A program made the position numbers and the translations under genes. The notes beneath the pieces are model-generated. The model was not told the origin of the DNA, made no database searches, and saw nothing but the letters and a program-made list of their open reading frames with translations. From contig DYIY01000001.1 of the NCBI GenBank assembly GCA_020723405.1, forward strand, positions 248,001 to 312,000: a stretch of DNA of 64,000 nt, read 5' to 3'. This document shows, one piece after another, positions 1-8,866 of the stretch. Each line of letters begins with the position of its first letter. The first letter of the stretch is position 1. The DNA comes from Thiobacillus denitrificans (GTDB taxonomy: Bacteria > Pseudomonadota > Gammaproteobacteria > Burkholderiales > Thiobacillaceae).

Positions 1-34
1 TGCCACGTATCTGAGTATCGCCTTGAGTTGAGAT

Positions 35-61
35 TAAACTTTTCCCGGCCTTCTCCGATAT
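35..61 (+). promoter_or_regulatory. Probable sigma-28 (FliA) promoter of the PAS/chemoreceptor pair
   Basis: TAAA at 35-38 is followed after 15 bases by TCCGATAT at 54-61, close to the FliA consensus TAAA-N15-GCCGATAA (6 of 8 in the -10). It lies about 55 bases before a PAS gene that leads into a chemoreceptor, the class of gene FliA usually drives. No competing sigma-70 promoter is obvious. Confidence 0.6.
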
Positions 62-114
62 AACCAAAGTCATAAACCCGAGCGGACCCCGATCCGGCTT
101 GCGGAGGAGAAGGC

Positions 115-633
115 ATGAAGCAGGGGATCACGCCCACTTCGGTGGAGAAGGTGATGCGCGAGGACGATTTCATCGTCTCCAAGACCGACCTGAAGGGTCG
201 CATCACCTATGGCAACCGCATTTTCATGGAGTTTTCCGGCTACGCCGAAGGCGAACTCCTCGGCACCCAGCACAACATCATCCGCCACCCGGACATGCCC
301 CGGGCGGTCTTCAAACTGCTCTGGGACACCATCCAGGCCGGGCGGGAGTGCAACGCCTACGTGAAGAACCTGGCCAAGGACGGCAGCTTCTACTGGGTGT
401 TCGCCAACGTGACCCCCAGCTACGACAAGGACGGCAAAATCACCAGCTACCTCTCCGTGCGGCGCAAGCCCAAGGCCTCGGGCGTGAAGACCGCCGGGGA
501 ACTCTACCGGGCCATGCTGGACGCCGAGAAACGGGCCGGCGCCCGGGACGCCATCGCGGTTTCCACGAAAATCCTCACCGATCTCCTGGCGGAAAAGGGC
601 ATCAGCTATGACGAACTGGTCCTTGCTATCTAA
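115..633 (+). CDS. Aer/CetB-like PAS domain redox sensor protein
   Basis: A 172-residue soluble protein that is essentially one PAS domain. The N-terminal half carries the Aer-type signature: [14 protein letters not shown] near residue 30, then [14 protein letters not shown] near residue 60, and a PAC-like stretch ending about residue 120. Aer PAS domains bind FAD and sense redox or oxygen. The protein has no membrane segment or signalling domain of its own, and its 3' end overlaps the chemoreceptor gene by 26 bases. This suggests it passes its signal to that receptor, as CetB does to CetA in Campylobacter. A strong Shine-Dalgarno (GGAGGAGAAGGC) precedes the ATG. FAD binding is inferred from the family. 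Confidence 0.85.
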   Translation: MKQGITPTSVEKVMREDDFIVSKTDLKGRITYGNRIFMEFSGYAEGELLGTQHNIIRHPDMPRAVFKLLWDTIQAGRECNAYVKNLAKDGSFYWVFANVTPSYDKDGKITSYLSVRRKPKASGVKTAGELYRAMLDAEKRAGARDAIAVSTKILTDLLAEKGISYDELVLAI

Positions 634-2056
634 GTGCCTGGCCCTGCTTTGGGGCTTTTCCGCGCTGATCCTGGCCACCATCCTGGGCACCTGGGTGCTC
701 CATGGTTTCGACTGGGTGATGCTGTCCTTCCTGCTGCTGGGTGTGGGACTGTCGGCCTGGGGCCAGGTGGTGGTGCGCCAGTGGCTGGCGCCCCTGGCCC
801 AACTGGACCGGATCACCGGGGAGGTCAGTGCGGGGCGCTTCAGCGAACGCATCACCGGCATCGCCGCCGACAACGAGATCGGCCGCCTGTGCTGGCGGAT
901 CAACGACATGCTCGACCAATTGGAAACCTACTTCCGCGAGGAGACCACCACCTTCCGCATGCATCTGGACGGCAAGTTCTTCCGCAAGACCTTCCCCTCC
1001 GGCCTGCACGGCGGCTTCAAACGGGGCCTGGACAGCCAGAACGTGCTGCTGGACGCCATGGCCGACCAGAACCAGAGCCAGATGCGCAACCAGTTGCTGG
1101 GCCAGGTCCACGAACTCAACACCGGCAATCTGCTCAACAACCTGGCTTCCAACCAGGCCGACCTGAAGAACATCACCGACGCCATGAAGCAGGTGGTGGA
1201 TCTGGCCACCCGCACCACGGCGGACGCCGAGGAGAGCAGCGATGCGGTGAAACTGGTGGTGGAAAAGCTCACCGAGATCAGCGGGCGCATCGACCACATG
1301 GCCGACGCCATCGTGGAACTCAACAACCATAGCCATGAGATCACCGACGCGGTGCAACTCATCACCGCCATCGCCAACCAGACCAACCTGCTGGCCCTCA
1401 ACGCGGCCATCGAGGCGGCCCGGGCCGGCGAGGCCGGACGGGGCTTCGCCGTGGTGGCCGACGAGGTGCGCAAACTGGCGGAGAACACCAAGAGCGCCTC
1501 GGAATCCATCGGCCGGACCATGGAAACCCTCAACGGCGAAGCCGAGCAGATGCTCGAAGATTCCCACGCCATGCGCGACATGGCCGGTTCCTCCCGACAG
1601 GTGATCGGTGCCATGGAGGGCCGCTTCGTGCATTTCGCCGAATCCGCCCGGCAGACCCAGGGCCATGCCGCCCTGGCCCTGGACATGAGCTTCGCCTCCC
1701 TGGTGAAGGTGGACCACGTGATCTACAAGCAGCGGGCCTACATGACCCTCAACAGCCGGGATGAGAGCTATCGCAAGGCGGTCCACGTGGACCACAACGG
1801 CTGCCGCCTGGGCAAGTGGTACGCGGACGAGGGCCGGGAACTGTTCGGCCGCCTGCCGTCCTATCAGGCCCTGGAACGGCCCCACGCCCTGGTCCACGCC
1901 AGCGTCCACGCCATGCTGCCCTACCTGGACCAGGGCTGGGAAAAGGATCTGGCCAAACAGCAGGCCATGTTCGAGCACATGAAGGCCGCCGAGGATGCCA
2001 GCCACGAGGTCATGACCCTGATTGACCGTCTGGTGCGGGAAAAACATCCGGCCTGA
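608..2056 (+). CDS. Methyl-accepting chemotaxis protein with HAMP and C-terminal zinc-binding (CZB) domain
   Basis: A 482-residue chemoreceptor. Two hydrophobic segments lie in the first 50 residues with almost no periplasmic loop, followed by HAMP to about residue 100. The cytoplasmic signalling coiled coil has the conserved hairpin ([18 protein letters not shown], near residue 255). From about residue 355 there is a CZB domain with the pattern HNGCRLGKW, which in this family binds zinc and can respond to oxidants such as hypochlorous acid. With no ligand-binding domain, its input is probably the PAS protein encoded just upstream, with which it overlaps by 26 bases. Start 608 is the first ATG in frame and has AAGGG about 9 bases before it. 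No methylation sites were checked. Confidence 0.9.
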   Translation: MTNWSLLSKCLALLWGFSALILATILGTWVLHGFDWVMLSFLLLGVGLSAWGQVVVRQWLAPLAQLDRITGEVSAGRFSERITGIAADNEIGRLCWRINDMLDQLETYFREETTTFRMHLDGKFFRKTFPSGLHGGFKRGLDSQNVLLDAMADQNQSQMRNQLLGQVHELNTGNLLNNLASNQADLKNITDAMKQVVDLATRTTADAEESSDAVKLVVEKLTEISGRIDHMADAIVELNNHSHEITDAVQLITAIANQTNLLALNAAIEAARAGEAGRGFAVVADEVRKLAENTKSASESIGRTMETLNGEAEQMLEDSHAMRDMAGSSRQVIGAMEGRFVHFAESARQTQGHAALALDMSFASLVKVDHVIYKQRAYMTLNSRDESYRKAVHVDHNGCRLGKWYADEGRELFGRLPSYQALERPHALVHASVHAMLPYLDQGWEKDLAKQQAMFEHMKAAEDASHEVMTLIDRLVREKHPA

Positions 2057-2090
2057 GGCCGGCCCGGGCCTATCCCAGGTTCATCCGGGC

Positions 2091-3413
2091 TTATTCCATG
2101 CCCAGCCGTTCCATGCGGTAGCGCAGGGAGCGGAAGGTGACCCCCAGCAGACGGGCAGCGGCGGTCTTGTTGTGGCTGGTCTTGCCCAGGGCCTCCTGGA
2201 TGGCCTTGCGCTCCGTGGCATCCAGATAGGCCTGCAAGCCGCCGGGTTCCGTCTCTCCGCCGGCCATCTGGTCGGCAGGCAACAGGTTCAGATCCTCGGC
2301 CTGGATGATCTGGCCGTCGGCCAGGGCCAGGGCCCGTTCCAGGATGTTCTCCAGTTCCCGCACGTTGCCGGGAAAGTCGTAGCGGCCCAGGGCTTCCAGG
2401 GCGGCGGGGGCCAGCACCGGATTGGGACAGTGGTTGGCCTGGGCCAGACGGGCCAGGATGAACCGGGTCAGATCCGCCAGGTCTTCCCGCAATTCCCGCA
2501 GGGGGGGCATGCGCAGAGTGATGACGTTGAGGCGGTAAAAGAGGTCGTGGCGGAACCGGCCGGCAGTGACGGCGGCCTGGAGGTCCTGGTGGGAAGCGCT
2601 GATCAGGCGCACGTCCACGGCGTCCTCGCTGACCCCTCCCACCTTGCGCACTTTCTTTTCCTGGATGGCCCGCAACAGTTTCACCTGCATGGCCAGGGGC
2701 AGGTCCGCCACCTCATCGAGGAACAGGGTGCCCCCCTGGGCAGCCTGGAAGAAGCCGTCCCGGTCGGCGTCGGCACCGGTGAAGGCGCCCTTGCGATAGC
2801 CGAAGAACTCGCTCTCCATGAGGTTTTCCGGGATGGCACCGCAGTTCACCGGCACGAAGGGGCCCTCGGCCCGGGTGCCCATGGCATGGATCAGCCGGGC
2901 CGCCACCTCCTTGCCGGTGCCCGTCTCGCCGGTGACGAACACCGGTGCCTGACTGCGCGCCACCTTCTCGATGAGGCCCCGCACCTGGGCCATGGCCGGC
3001 GACTGGCCCACCAGGGGACGCTGGGTGCGGGACAGGGTCACCGGCTCGGGCACCTTCAGGGCGGAGCGCACCAGGCCCCGCACCTTCTCCGGCGTCACCG
3101 GTTTTTCCACGTAATCGAAGGCCCCGGCCTTGAGGGCCGCCACGGCGTTCTCGGCGGAGCCGAAGGCGGTGATCACCGCCACCGGCGTGGCCGGGGCGTG
3201 TTCGGCGATGTGCTGGACGATGCCTAGTCCTTCCCCGTCGGGCAGCCGCATGTCGGTCAGGCACAGGTCGAAGCTGCCCTTGGCCAGCAGGGCCAGGGCT
3301 TCGGCCACGCTGGCCGCCCGGGCGCTGTCCAGGCCCATGCGCAACATGTCCATCTCCAGCAGGTCCAGGAGGTCCGGTTCGTCATCCACCAGCAACACGC
3401 GGGGGCGTTTCAT
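2091..3413 (-). CDS. pilR: Sigma-54-dependent response regulator, PilR-like
   Basis: A 440-residue NtrC-family activator. The receiver is at residues 4-115 (LLVDDEPD; acceptor Asp in LCLTDMRLPDG). The AAA+ domain spans about 140-305, with Walker A GETGTGKE and the sigma-54 contact loop GAFTGA. A Fis-type helix-turn-helix ends the protein. Length matches Pseudomonas PilR, about 445. It sits 18 bases downstream of a six-segment membrane kinase of PilS length, so the two form a two-component pair. In the family PilR activates pilA for type IV pili; no pilA is in this window, so the target is inferred. Confidence 0.85.
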   Translation of the reverse strand: MKRPRVLLVDDEPDLLDLLEMDMLRMGLDSARAASVAEALALLAKGSFDLCLTDMRLPDGEGLGIVQHIAEHAPATPVAVITAFGSAENAVAALKAGAFDYVEKPVTPEKVRGLVRSALKVPEPVTLSRTQRPLVGQSPAMAQVRGLIEKVARSQAPVFVTGETGTGKEVAARLIHAMGTRAEGPFVPVNCGAIPENLMESEFFGYRKGAFTGADADRDGFFQAAQGGTLFLDEVADLPLAMQVKLLRAIQEKKVRKVGGVSEDAVDVRLISASHQDLQAAVTAGRFRHDLFYRLNVITLRMPPLRELREDLADLTRFILARLAQANHCPNPVLAPAALEALGRYDFPGNVRELENILERALALADGQIIQAEDLNLLPADQMAGGETEPGGLQAYLDATERKAIQEALGKTSHNKTAAARLLGVTFRSLRYRMERLGME

Positions 3414-3431
3414 GTTCGGGGCTCCATCCGC

Positions 3432-5021
3432 TCAACAGGGGGAAGCCTGGCAGGTCAGGCGAAAAGTGGCGCTGTCCGGATTATCCACGTAACGCAGGTG
3501 GGCCCGGTTGGCCTCGGCCAGTTCCCGGGCAATGTACAGGCCCAGGCCGGTGCCCTGCTTGTCGGTGGTATAGAAGGGTTCGAAGAGGTGGGCCTGGACG
3601 TCCGGGGAGATGGGCGGGCCGTCGTTGCCCAACTCGATCTCCACCTGCCGGCCCGCCACACCCACCGCCAGGCGCATGCTCTCCGGACGCCGGCTGCAAT
3701 AGCGCCAGGCATTGCGAAACAGGTTCCAGAGGATCTGCTCCAGATGGTCCGGGTCCATGCAGACCCGGGCCTCGCCGTCCACCCGGACCAGGATCACCCC
3801 GTCCGGTACCGCTTCCCGTTGACTGAAATGCTGCACGAAGGCCGCCAGGAATGAGGCCACGTGCAGCTCCTGGCGATTCATCCGGTCACGCCGGTTGAGG
3901 GCCAGCACGTCCTCCACCAGGCCGTTCAGGCGGCGGACGTTGTCCTCGATGATGCGGGTGAGCTTGGGCCCCATGCCGGCCTGGGCATCCTCCTTGAGCA
4001 GGCCTGCGGCATGGCGGATGGCGGACAGGGGATTGCGGATTTCGTGGGCCAGGTTGGCGGTGAGCATGCCCAGGCTGGCCAGCTTCATCTTCTGGGCCTG
4101 GGCCTCCAGATCGGTCATGTCCTCCAGCACCACCACCACACCCTCGCCCCGGGAGGGTTCCAGTTCGATGAAGCGGGCCCGCAGGCGGCGGCCGTCCTGG
4201 CCGGCCATGAAGGGGTGGCCCGGCAGTTCCCTCCCCTGGCGCCAAAGACGCCACAGTTCCGCCAGGGATGGACAGCATTCGGCCAGGTAGCGGCCGGGCA
4301 TGAAGGGGGCGCCCAGCAGGATCTCGGAGCGGGCATTGAACTGCAACACTTCACCGCCGGGCCCCACCGTCACCACGCCGTAGGGCAGTTCCTGGATCAC
4401 CCGCTCATTGATGCGCGCCAGGCTTTCCGCCTGGCGGGACTTTTCCTGGGCCAGGCGGGCCGCCGCCAGGGTGCCCTGGGCCAGGGCGTGGGACAGCAGC
4501 GCGACGCCGAAGAATCCCATGGAGAGCAGCCCCGCCCGCACATAACCGCCAGCGCCCGAGCGCAGGGCGATGAGTTGCAGGGTCTGTTCCCCCAACACGG
4601 TCAGCGAAGCCATGGCCGCCCAGAACAACACCACCCGGGTATCGCGCAACATGCCCACCGCCGCCACGGTGACGATGAGCAACAGACCCATGCCGCTGGC
4701 GTTGCCGCCGGACAGGTGCATGAGCAGGCCCAGACAGGCGATGTCGGCCAGGACCTGGCGCACCACCTGGCGGTCGAACTGTTCCGAACGCTCCAGCAAC
4801 GGCGGACGGAACAACAGACCGGCCAGCAGATAGCCGGCACAGGTCAGGGTAAACAGAAGGGGATGGTCCAGCCGGGTGAAGGGCTGGCCGGACATGAGTC
4901 CCGTGGCACCCAGGGCCAGGGCCAGGAACAGGCGGAAATGATTCAGGTGGACCAGGGAGCGCCAGAAACTCTCCGGCACCTCGGCCCTGGCCGGGTCAGG
5001 CATCCTGACGGCGATGCTCAT
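3432..5021 (-). CDS. pilS: Membrane sensor histidine kinase, PilS-like
   Basis: A 529-residue kinase. About six hydrophobic segments lie between residues 25 and 190, a PAS-like domain at about 205-310, the H-box (LAHEIRNPLSAIRHAA) near 325, and an HATPase domain ends the protein (DKQGTGLGLYIARELA). Architecture and length agree with PilS, which in Pseudomonas controls PilR through its membrane domain. The start is ambiguous: ATG 5021 overlaps the upstream small gene by 26 bases, while ATG 5003 overlaps it by only 8. Neither has a clear Shine-Dalgarno, which suggests translational coupling. Confidence 0.85.
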   Translation of the reverse strand: MSIAVRMPDPARAEVPESFWRSLVHLNHFRLFLALALGATGLMSGQPFTRLDHPLLFTLTCAGYLLAGLLFRPPLLERSEQFDRQVVRQVLADIACLGLLMHLSGGNASGMGLLLIVTVAAVGMLRDTRVVLFWAAMASLTVLGEQTLQLIALRSGAGGYVRAGLLSMGFFGVALLSHALAQGTLAAARLAQEKSRQAESLARINERVIQELPYGVVTVGPGGEVLQFNARSEILLGAPFMPGRYLAECCPSLAELWRLWRQGRELPGHPFMAGQDGRRLRARFIELEPSRGEGVVVVLEDMTDLEAQAQKMKLASLGMLTANLAHEIRNPLSAIRHAAGLLKEDAQAGMGPKLTRIIEDNVRRLNGLVEDVLALNRRDRMNRQELHVASFLAAFVQHFSQREAVPDGVILVRVDGEARVCMDPDHLEQILWNLFRNAWRYCSRRPESMRLAVGVAGRQVEIELGNDGPPISPDVQAHLFEPFYTTDKQGTGLGLYIARELAEANRAHLRYVDNPDSATFRLTCQASPC

Positions 5022-5217
5022 CGCAACAATAGAACCGGCCTTTGCTCAGAATCGCTTCGGAACGGGGCATGTTCACCCCGCAGACCTGACAGCGCACCAT
5101 GTCCTCCACGCCCTTTTCCCGGGGCGGCTCCGGCGGCGGCACCCGTTTCCCGGCCATGCGCCGGAACAGGTACACCCCCAGCACCACCAGAATGGCGATG
5201 GTGATGAGCTTACTCAC
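4996..5217 (-). CDS. PP0621-family small membrane protein with zinc-ribbon-like tail
   Basis: A 73-residue protein with one N-terminal membrane helix (residues 3-19) and a cytoplasmic tail holding cysteines in the order VRCQVCG ... FYCCDEH, a likely metal-binding knuckle. Short proteins of this kind are commonly found just upstream of pilS in pseudomonads and betaproteobacteria. It overlaps pilS at its 3' end and the next upstream gene at its own start, so it belongs to the pilSR operon. Function is unknown; a part in PilS sensing is only a guess from position. Confidence 0.75.
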   Translation of the reverse strand: MSKLITIAILVVLGVYLFRRMAGKRVPPPEPPREKGVEDMVRCQVCGVNMPRSEAILSKGRFYCCDEHRRQDA

Positions 5218-5524
5218 GGGACAGGCCGTCCTTGTGGGCCGTGTTGATCAGCACCAGCAACTGCTTGAACGGCACCTCGCGGCCCCAGCGGTTGAGGAAC
5301 TGCATGTAGGGCAGGTCCTTGCCGGTGGGAAATTGGTATCTATCCGAGATCATGTCGTCGTAGAGCTTGCGCAGCACGCCGTCCAGGTGATCCAGGATGC
5401 CGGCCCAACGCTCGGCGTTCTCCGGGTCGTAGTCGATGCCGGCGCGCATCTCGTCCACCTCGTACACCGCCTGGTGCACCAGATCCACGTATTCGTCGTA
5501 GGTTGCGGGGCCTTTGATCTTCAT
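5210..5524 (-). CDS. Conserved hypothetical protein at the head of the pilSR operon
   Basis: A 104-residue acidic, probably all-helical protein with no signal peptide, membrane segment or cysteine cluster. The start chosen (ATG at 5522-5524) has AGGA about 6 bases upstream. A longer open frame extends to 5635, but that extension lacks gene-like composition. Its stop overlaps the start of the next small gene by 8 bases, so it is probably co-transcribed with pilS and pilR. I do not recognise the family. Confidence 0.7.
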   Translation of the reverse strand: MKIKGPATYDEYVDLVHQAVYEVDEMRAGIDYDPENAERWAGILDHLDGVLRKLYDDMISDRYQFPTGKDLPYMQFLNRWGREVPFKQLLVLINTAHKDGLSRE

Positions 5525-5727
5525 GCTGTGTTCCTGGGATTCGCAGAATTGCCAAAGGTGTAAAGATACACGAGGGCAGCAGGACTGGACGGGCTTTCCG
5601 CCCGGGATACCCCGGGCCCGTGGGAGACACCTCAAGAGATTCCCCGACGGGCCGTAATTGAAACCAGAATGACCTGCCGCCGGGGATCTTCGTCCCGGCT
5701 ATCCCACCATGAACTGAGTGGACAGAC

Positions 5728-8676
5728 ATGCGCTCGCTGGCGTTGACCGGGTATCTCAGACGCATCACCCTGTTCGGCTGGCCCCCAGTGTTCCTGCTGA
5801 GCGTCGGCCTGGCCTGGGCTGCCCCGGGCGCCCCTCCGGTTCCCGCGCCCCCCAGCGATCTGGAGGGCACGGTGCGCATCGCTGTGTTGGCCTACCGGGG
5901 CGCCGATCATGCCAGGAAGCACTGGGGCCCCCATGCTGATTATCTGAATGGCCAACTGGCACCACGACACTTCGAAGTCGTGCCCATGTCCTACGCGGAA
6001 ATGACCGGCGCCGTGCAGCGGCGGGAAGTGCAACTGGTCATCACCAACACGGGCCATTACACCGAGATGGAACTGGCCGGCAACCTGAGCCGCATCGCCA
6101 CCCGTCTCATGGTGGGGCCCAACGGCCCCCTGGACCGCTTCGGCGGCACGGTGGTGACCCGGGCCGAGAACAGCCGGCTCAACCGCTATGCCGACCTGAA
6201 GGGCCTGCGCCTCATGGTGCCGGACAAGTCCAGTCTGGGGGGCTGGCAGGTGCACCTGCGGGAAGCCCTGGACCAGGGCCTGGTCCTGGAAGAGGACATG
6301 GCGCAGATCAGCGAGACGAAGAACCACGAGAAGGTGGTGGAAGGGGTGCTCTCCGGCCAGGCGGACGTGGGCTTCGTGCGTTCCGACCTGGTGGAATCCA
6401 TGGCAGCCGATGGACGCATCCGGCTCTCGGACCTGCACATCGTCAACCAGAAGCAGGCCCTGGGCTACCCCTACCTGCTCAGCACCCGGCTGTACCCCGA
6501 GTGGCCCCTGGCCCGGGTTTCCGGGGTACCCGACCAACTCGCCAAGGACGTGCTCATCAGCCTGCTGGCCCTGCCATCGGACCATACCGCCGCCCTGGCC
6601 GCAGGCATTCAGGGCTGGACGCTGCCGCAGAACTACCAGAGCGTCCACGACCTGTTCCGGGAAGCCCGTCTGGGCCCTTATGCCAACGTGCCCGTGCGCT
6701 TCACGGACCTGCTGGTCGGCTACGCCATCCCCCTGGCCGTCGTGGGCCTGGCCATCATCCTGGCCCTGGCCAGTACCGCTTCCTACGTGTTGCGGGCCAA
6801 CCATTCCCTGAAGGGTGAAATCCGCCGCCGCCAGGAGGCCGAACAGCGTCAGGAGGAAAGCGACAGCCGCTTCCGGGACCTGACCGAACACCTGCCCAGC
6901 CTCATCTGGATGGCCGGCCCGGACAAACTGTGCACCTATTTCAACCGGGCCTGGCTGGAGTTCACCGGCCGCACCCTGGAACAGGAGTTGGGCAACGGTT
7001 GGGCCGAAGGGGTGCATCCGGATGACCTGGCCCGCTGCATCGCCACTTACGAAGCCGCCTTCGACGCGCGCCGTCCCTTCGAAATGAAGTACCGGCTGCG
7101 CCATGCCAACGGTGACTACCGCTGGATCATCGACGCCGGAACCCCCAGGCTGGGCCCCGACGGCCAATTCCGGGGCTATTTCGGCCACTGCCTGGACGTC
7201 ACCGAGATGCAGCGCCTCACCGAAGCCCTGTCGGCTGGACGTGAACGATACGCCCTGGCCCAGCGGGCCGCCCACATCGTCAGCCTGGACCTGGATCTGG
7301 CCAGCGGCCGACTGCAATTTTCCGAGGAGATCGAGCCCATGCTGGGGCTGGCGCCTGGCAATCCCCTACGGACCCTGGAAGCCTTTCTGGCCAGAGTCCA
7401 CCCCGACGACCGGACCACGGTGGAGCGGGTCCTGGAGGAGGCCCTGGCCGGAACGGGCAACCTTTCCCTGGAACTGCGCGTGGCCAGACCGGATGGCGGG
7501 GAACGCTGGCTGGCCGTCACCGGTGAGGTGGTGAGGAACACGGGGCAGGAGCCCGTCCGCCTGCTGGGTATCCTCCAGGACGTGACAGACCGCCGCCAAG
7601 CCGACGAAAACCTCCGCCAGAGCAATGAGAAGCTGAGCGATTCCCTGGCCGCCCTGCGGGTCCATACCCGGGACCTGACCCGCATCAACGAAATGAACGA
7701 ACTGCTCCAGACCTGCGTGCGGGAAGAAGAGGTGCACCGCATCTTCAGCCACGTGGCTCAATCCCTGGAACTGGGCAACGGCGGCATGCTGGCCCTGGCC
7801 AAGCCCCCCCGTCGGGGCATGCAGGGTGTCTCCACCTGGGGTGACAGCACAGGCATGGACACCGCTTTCGCCCTGGACGACTGCTGGGGCATCCGCCGGG
7901 GCCAGGCCTACGAACCGGGCCAGACCCGTCCCCCCCTGCATTGCAGCCATCTGCATGCCACCGGGGAACAGCACTGCCTGTGCCAGCCTCTGGTGGTCCA
8001 GGGGGAGACCCTGGGACTCATCACCGTACGGGCCCCCCTCGACAGCAGCGAGACCGCCTGGCAGCGCATCCGCCAGCTCACCGTCACCCTGGGCGAGGCC
8101 CTCAAGCTGGCCTTGTCCAACATCCGTCTGCGGGAAGCCCTGCGCGAGCAGGCCACCCGGGATCCGCTCACCAGCCTGTTCAACCGCCGCTACCTGGACG
8201 AAACCCTGCCCCGGGAATTGCACGCCAGCGCCCGGGAGAACCACCCGCTGGCCCTGGCCATCCTGGACATCGACCACTTCAAGAACTTCAACGACACCTG
8301 GGGCCACGAAGCCGGCGACCAGGTGCTCATCGAAGTGTCCCGCATCCTGCGTGACCATCTGCGCGCATCCGACATCGCCTGCCGCTACGGCGGCGAAGAA
8401 CTGGTGGCCGTCATGCCCGGCGCCGAACTCGAAGAGGCCCGGGACCGCCTGCAACGCATCGCCGATCTGGTCCGCCACGCCCAGGTACACACCCAGGATC
8501 GGGCGCTGCCACCGGTCACCTTCTCCGCCGGCATCGCCCTGGCACCCCAGCACGGCAAGGACGCCGATACCCTGCTGCGGGCGGCGGACCAGGCCCTCTA
8601 TGCCGCCAAGCAGGCCGGGCGGGACCGGATTTTCCTGGCAGGCGCGAAGCCCGATTCGGCCGACCCATTGCGTTGA
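5728..8676 (+). CDS. Membrane diguanylate cyclase with PhnD-like periplasmic sensor, two PAS and a GAF domain
   Basis: A 982-residue sensor. It has a signal-like hydrophobic N-terminus (to about residue 32) and a periplasmic PhnD/phosphonate-binding-like domain at about 45-310, similar in type to the TtrS sensor region. A membrane helix lies near 333-355. PAS domains begin near 378 and 504, a GAF-like domain near 659, and the GGDEF domain near 809. The active site reads RYGGEELVAVMPG (GGEEL is a catalytically competent variant) and is preceded by RASD, an intact RxxD inhibitory I-site. It should make c-di-GMP in response to a periplasmic ligand. It stands alone between pilSR and a secreted protein gene. 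The ligand is unknown. Confidence 0.9.
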   Translation: MRSLALTGYLRRITLFGWPPVFLLSVGLAWAAPGAPPVPAPPSDLEGTVRIAVLAYRGADHARKHWGPHADYLNGQLAPRHFEVVPMSYAEMTGAVQRREVQLVITNTGHYTEMELAGNLSRIATRLMVGPNGPLDRFGGTVVTRAENSRLNRYADLKGLRLMVPDKSSLGGWQVHLREALDQGLVLEEDMAQISETKNHEKVVEGVLSGQADVGFVRSDLVESMAADGRIRLSDLHIVNQKQALGYPYLLSTRLYPEWPLARVSGVPDQLAKDVLISLLALPSDHTAALAAGIQGWTLPQNYQSVHDLFREARLGPYANVPVRFTDLLVGYAIPLAVVGLAIILALASTASYVLRANHSLKGEIRRRQEAEQRQEESDSRFRDLTEHLPSLIWMAGPDKLCTYFNRAWLEFTGRTLEQELGNGWAEGVHPDDLARCIATYEAAFDARRPFEMKYRLRHANGDYRWIIDAGTPRLGPDGQFRGYFGHCLDVTEMQRLTEALSAGRERYALAQRAAHIVSLDLDLASGRLQFSEEIEPMLGLAPGNPLRTLEAFLARVHPDDRTTVERVLEEALAGTGNLSLELRVARPDGGERWLAVTGEVVRNTGQEPVRLLGILQDVTDRRQADENLRQSNEKLSDSLAALRVHTRDLTRINEMNELLQTCVREEEVHRIFSHVAQSLELGNGGMLALAKPPRRGMQGVSTWGDSTGMDTAFALDDCWGIRRGQAYEPGQTRPPLHCSHLHATGEQHCLCQPLVVQGETLGLITVRAPLDSSETAWQRIRQLTVTLGEALKLALSNIRLREALREQATRDPLTSLFNRRYLDETLPRELHASARENHPLALAILDIDHFKNFNDTWGHEAGDQVLIEVSRILRDHLRASDIACRYGGEELVAVMPGAELEEARDRLQRIADLVRHAQVHTQDRALPPVTFSAGIALAPQHGKDADTLLRAADQALYAAKQAGRDRIFLAGAKPDSADPLR

Positions 8677-8866
8677 CCCGGATTCCCCGGTTGAACCTGC
8701 CGGAAGGTATGGCGGTGAGCGGTTGACCGGCGCGGCCGACATCCAGCCAGTGATGGCAAAACCCCACAGGCTCCTGGGGGCCAGGGTTAATGCTCCTTTA
8801 AGCCGGTTAACCCAGCATGGGTCCCGTTGCTTGCCCAACCCGGGCATCCACTCAACGGAGGTCGCC

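Noticed and set aside
8760-8820. Hairpin and GGTTAACC palindrome before the propeller gene
   Set aside because: Stem is short and imperfect and no T-run follows; not enough to call a terminator or operator.
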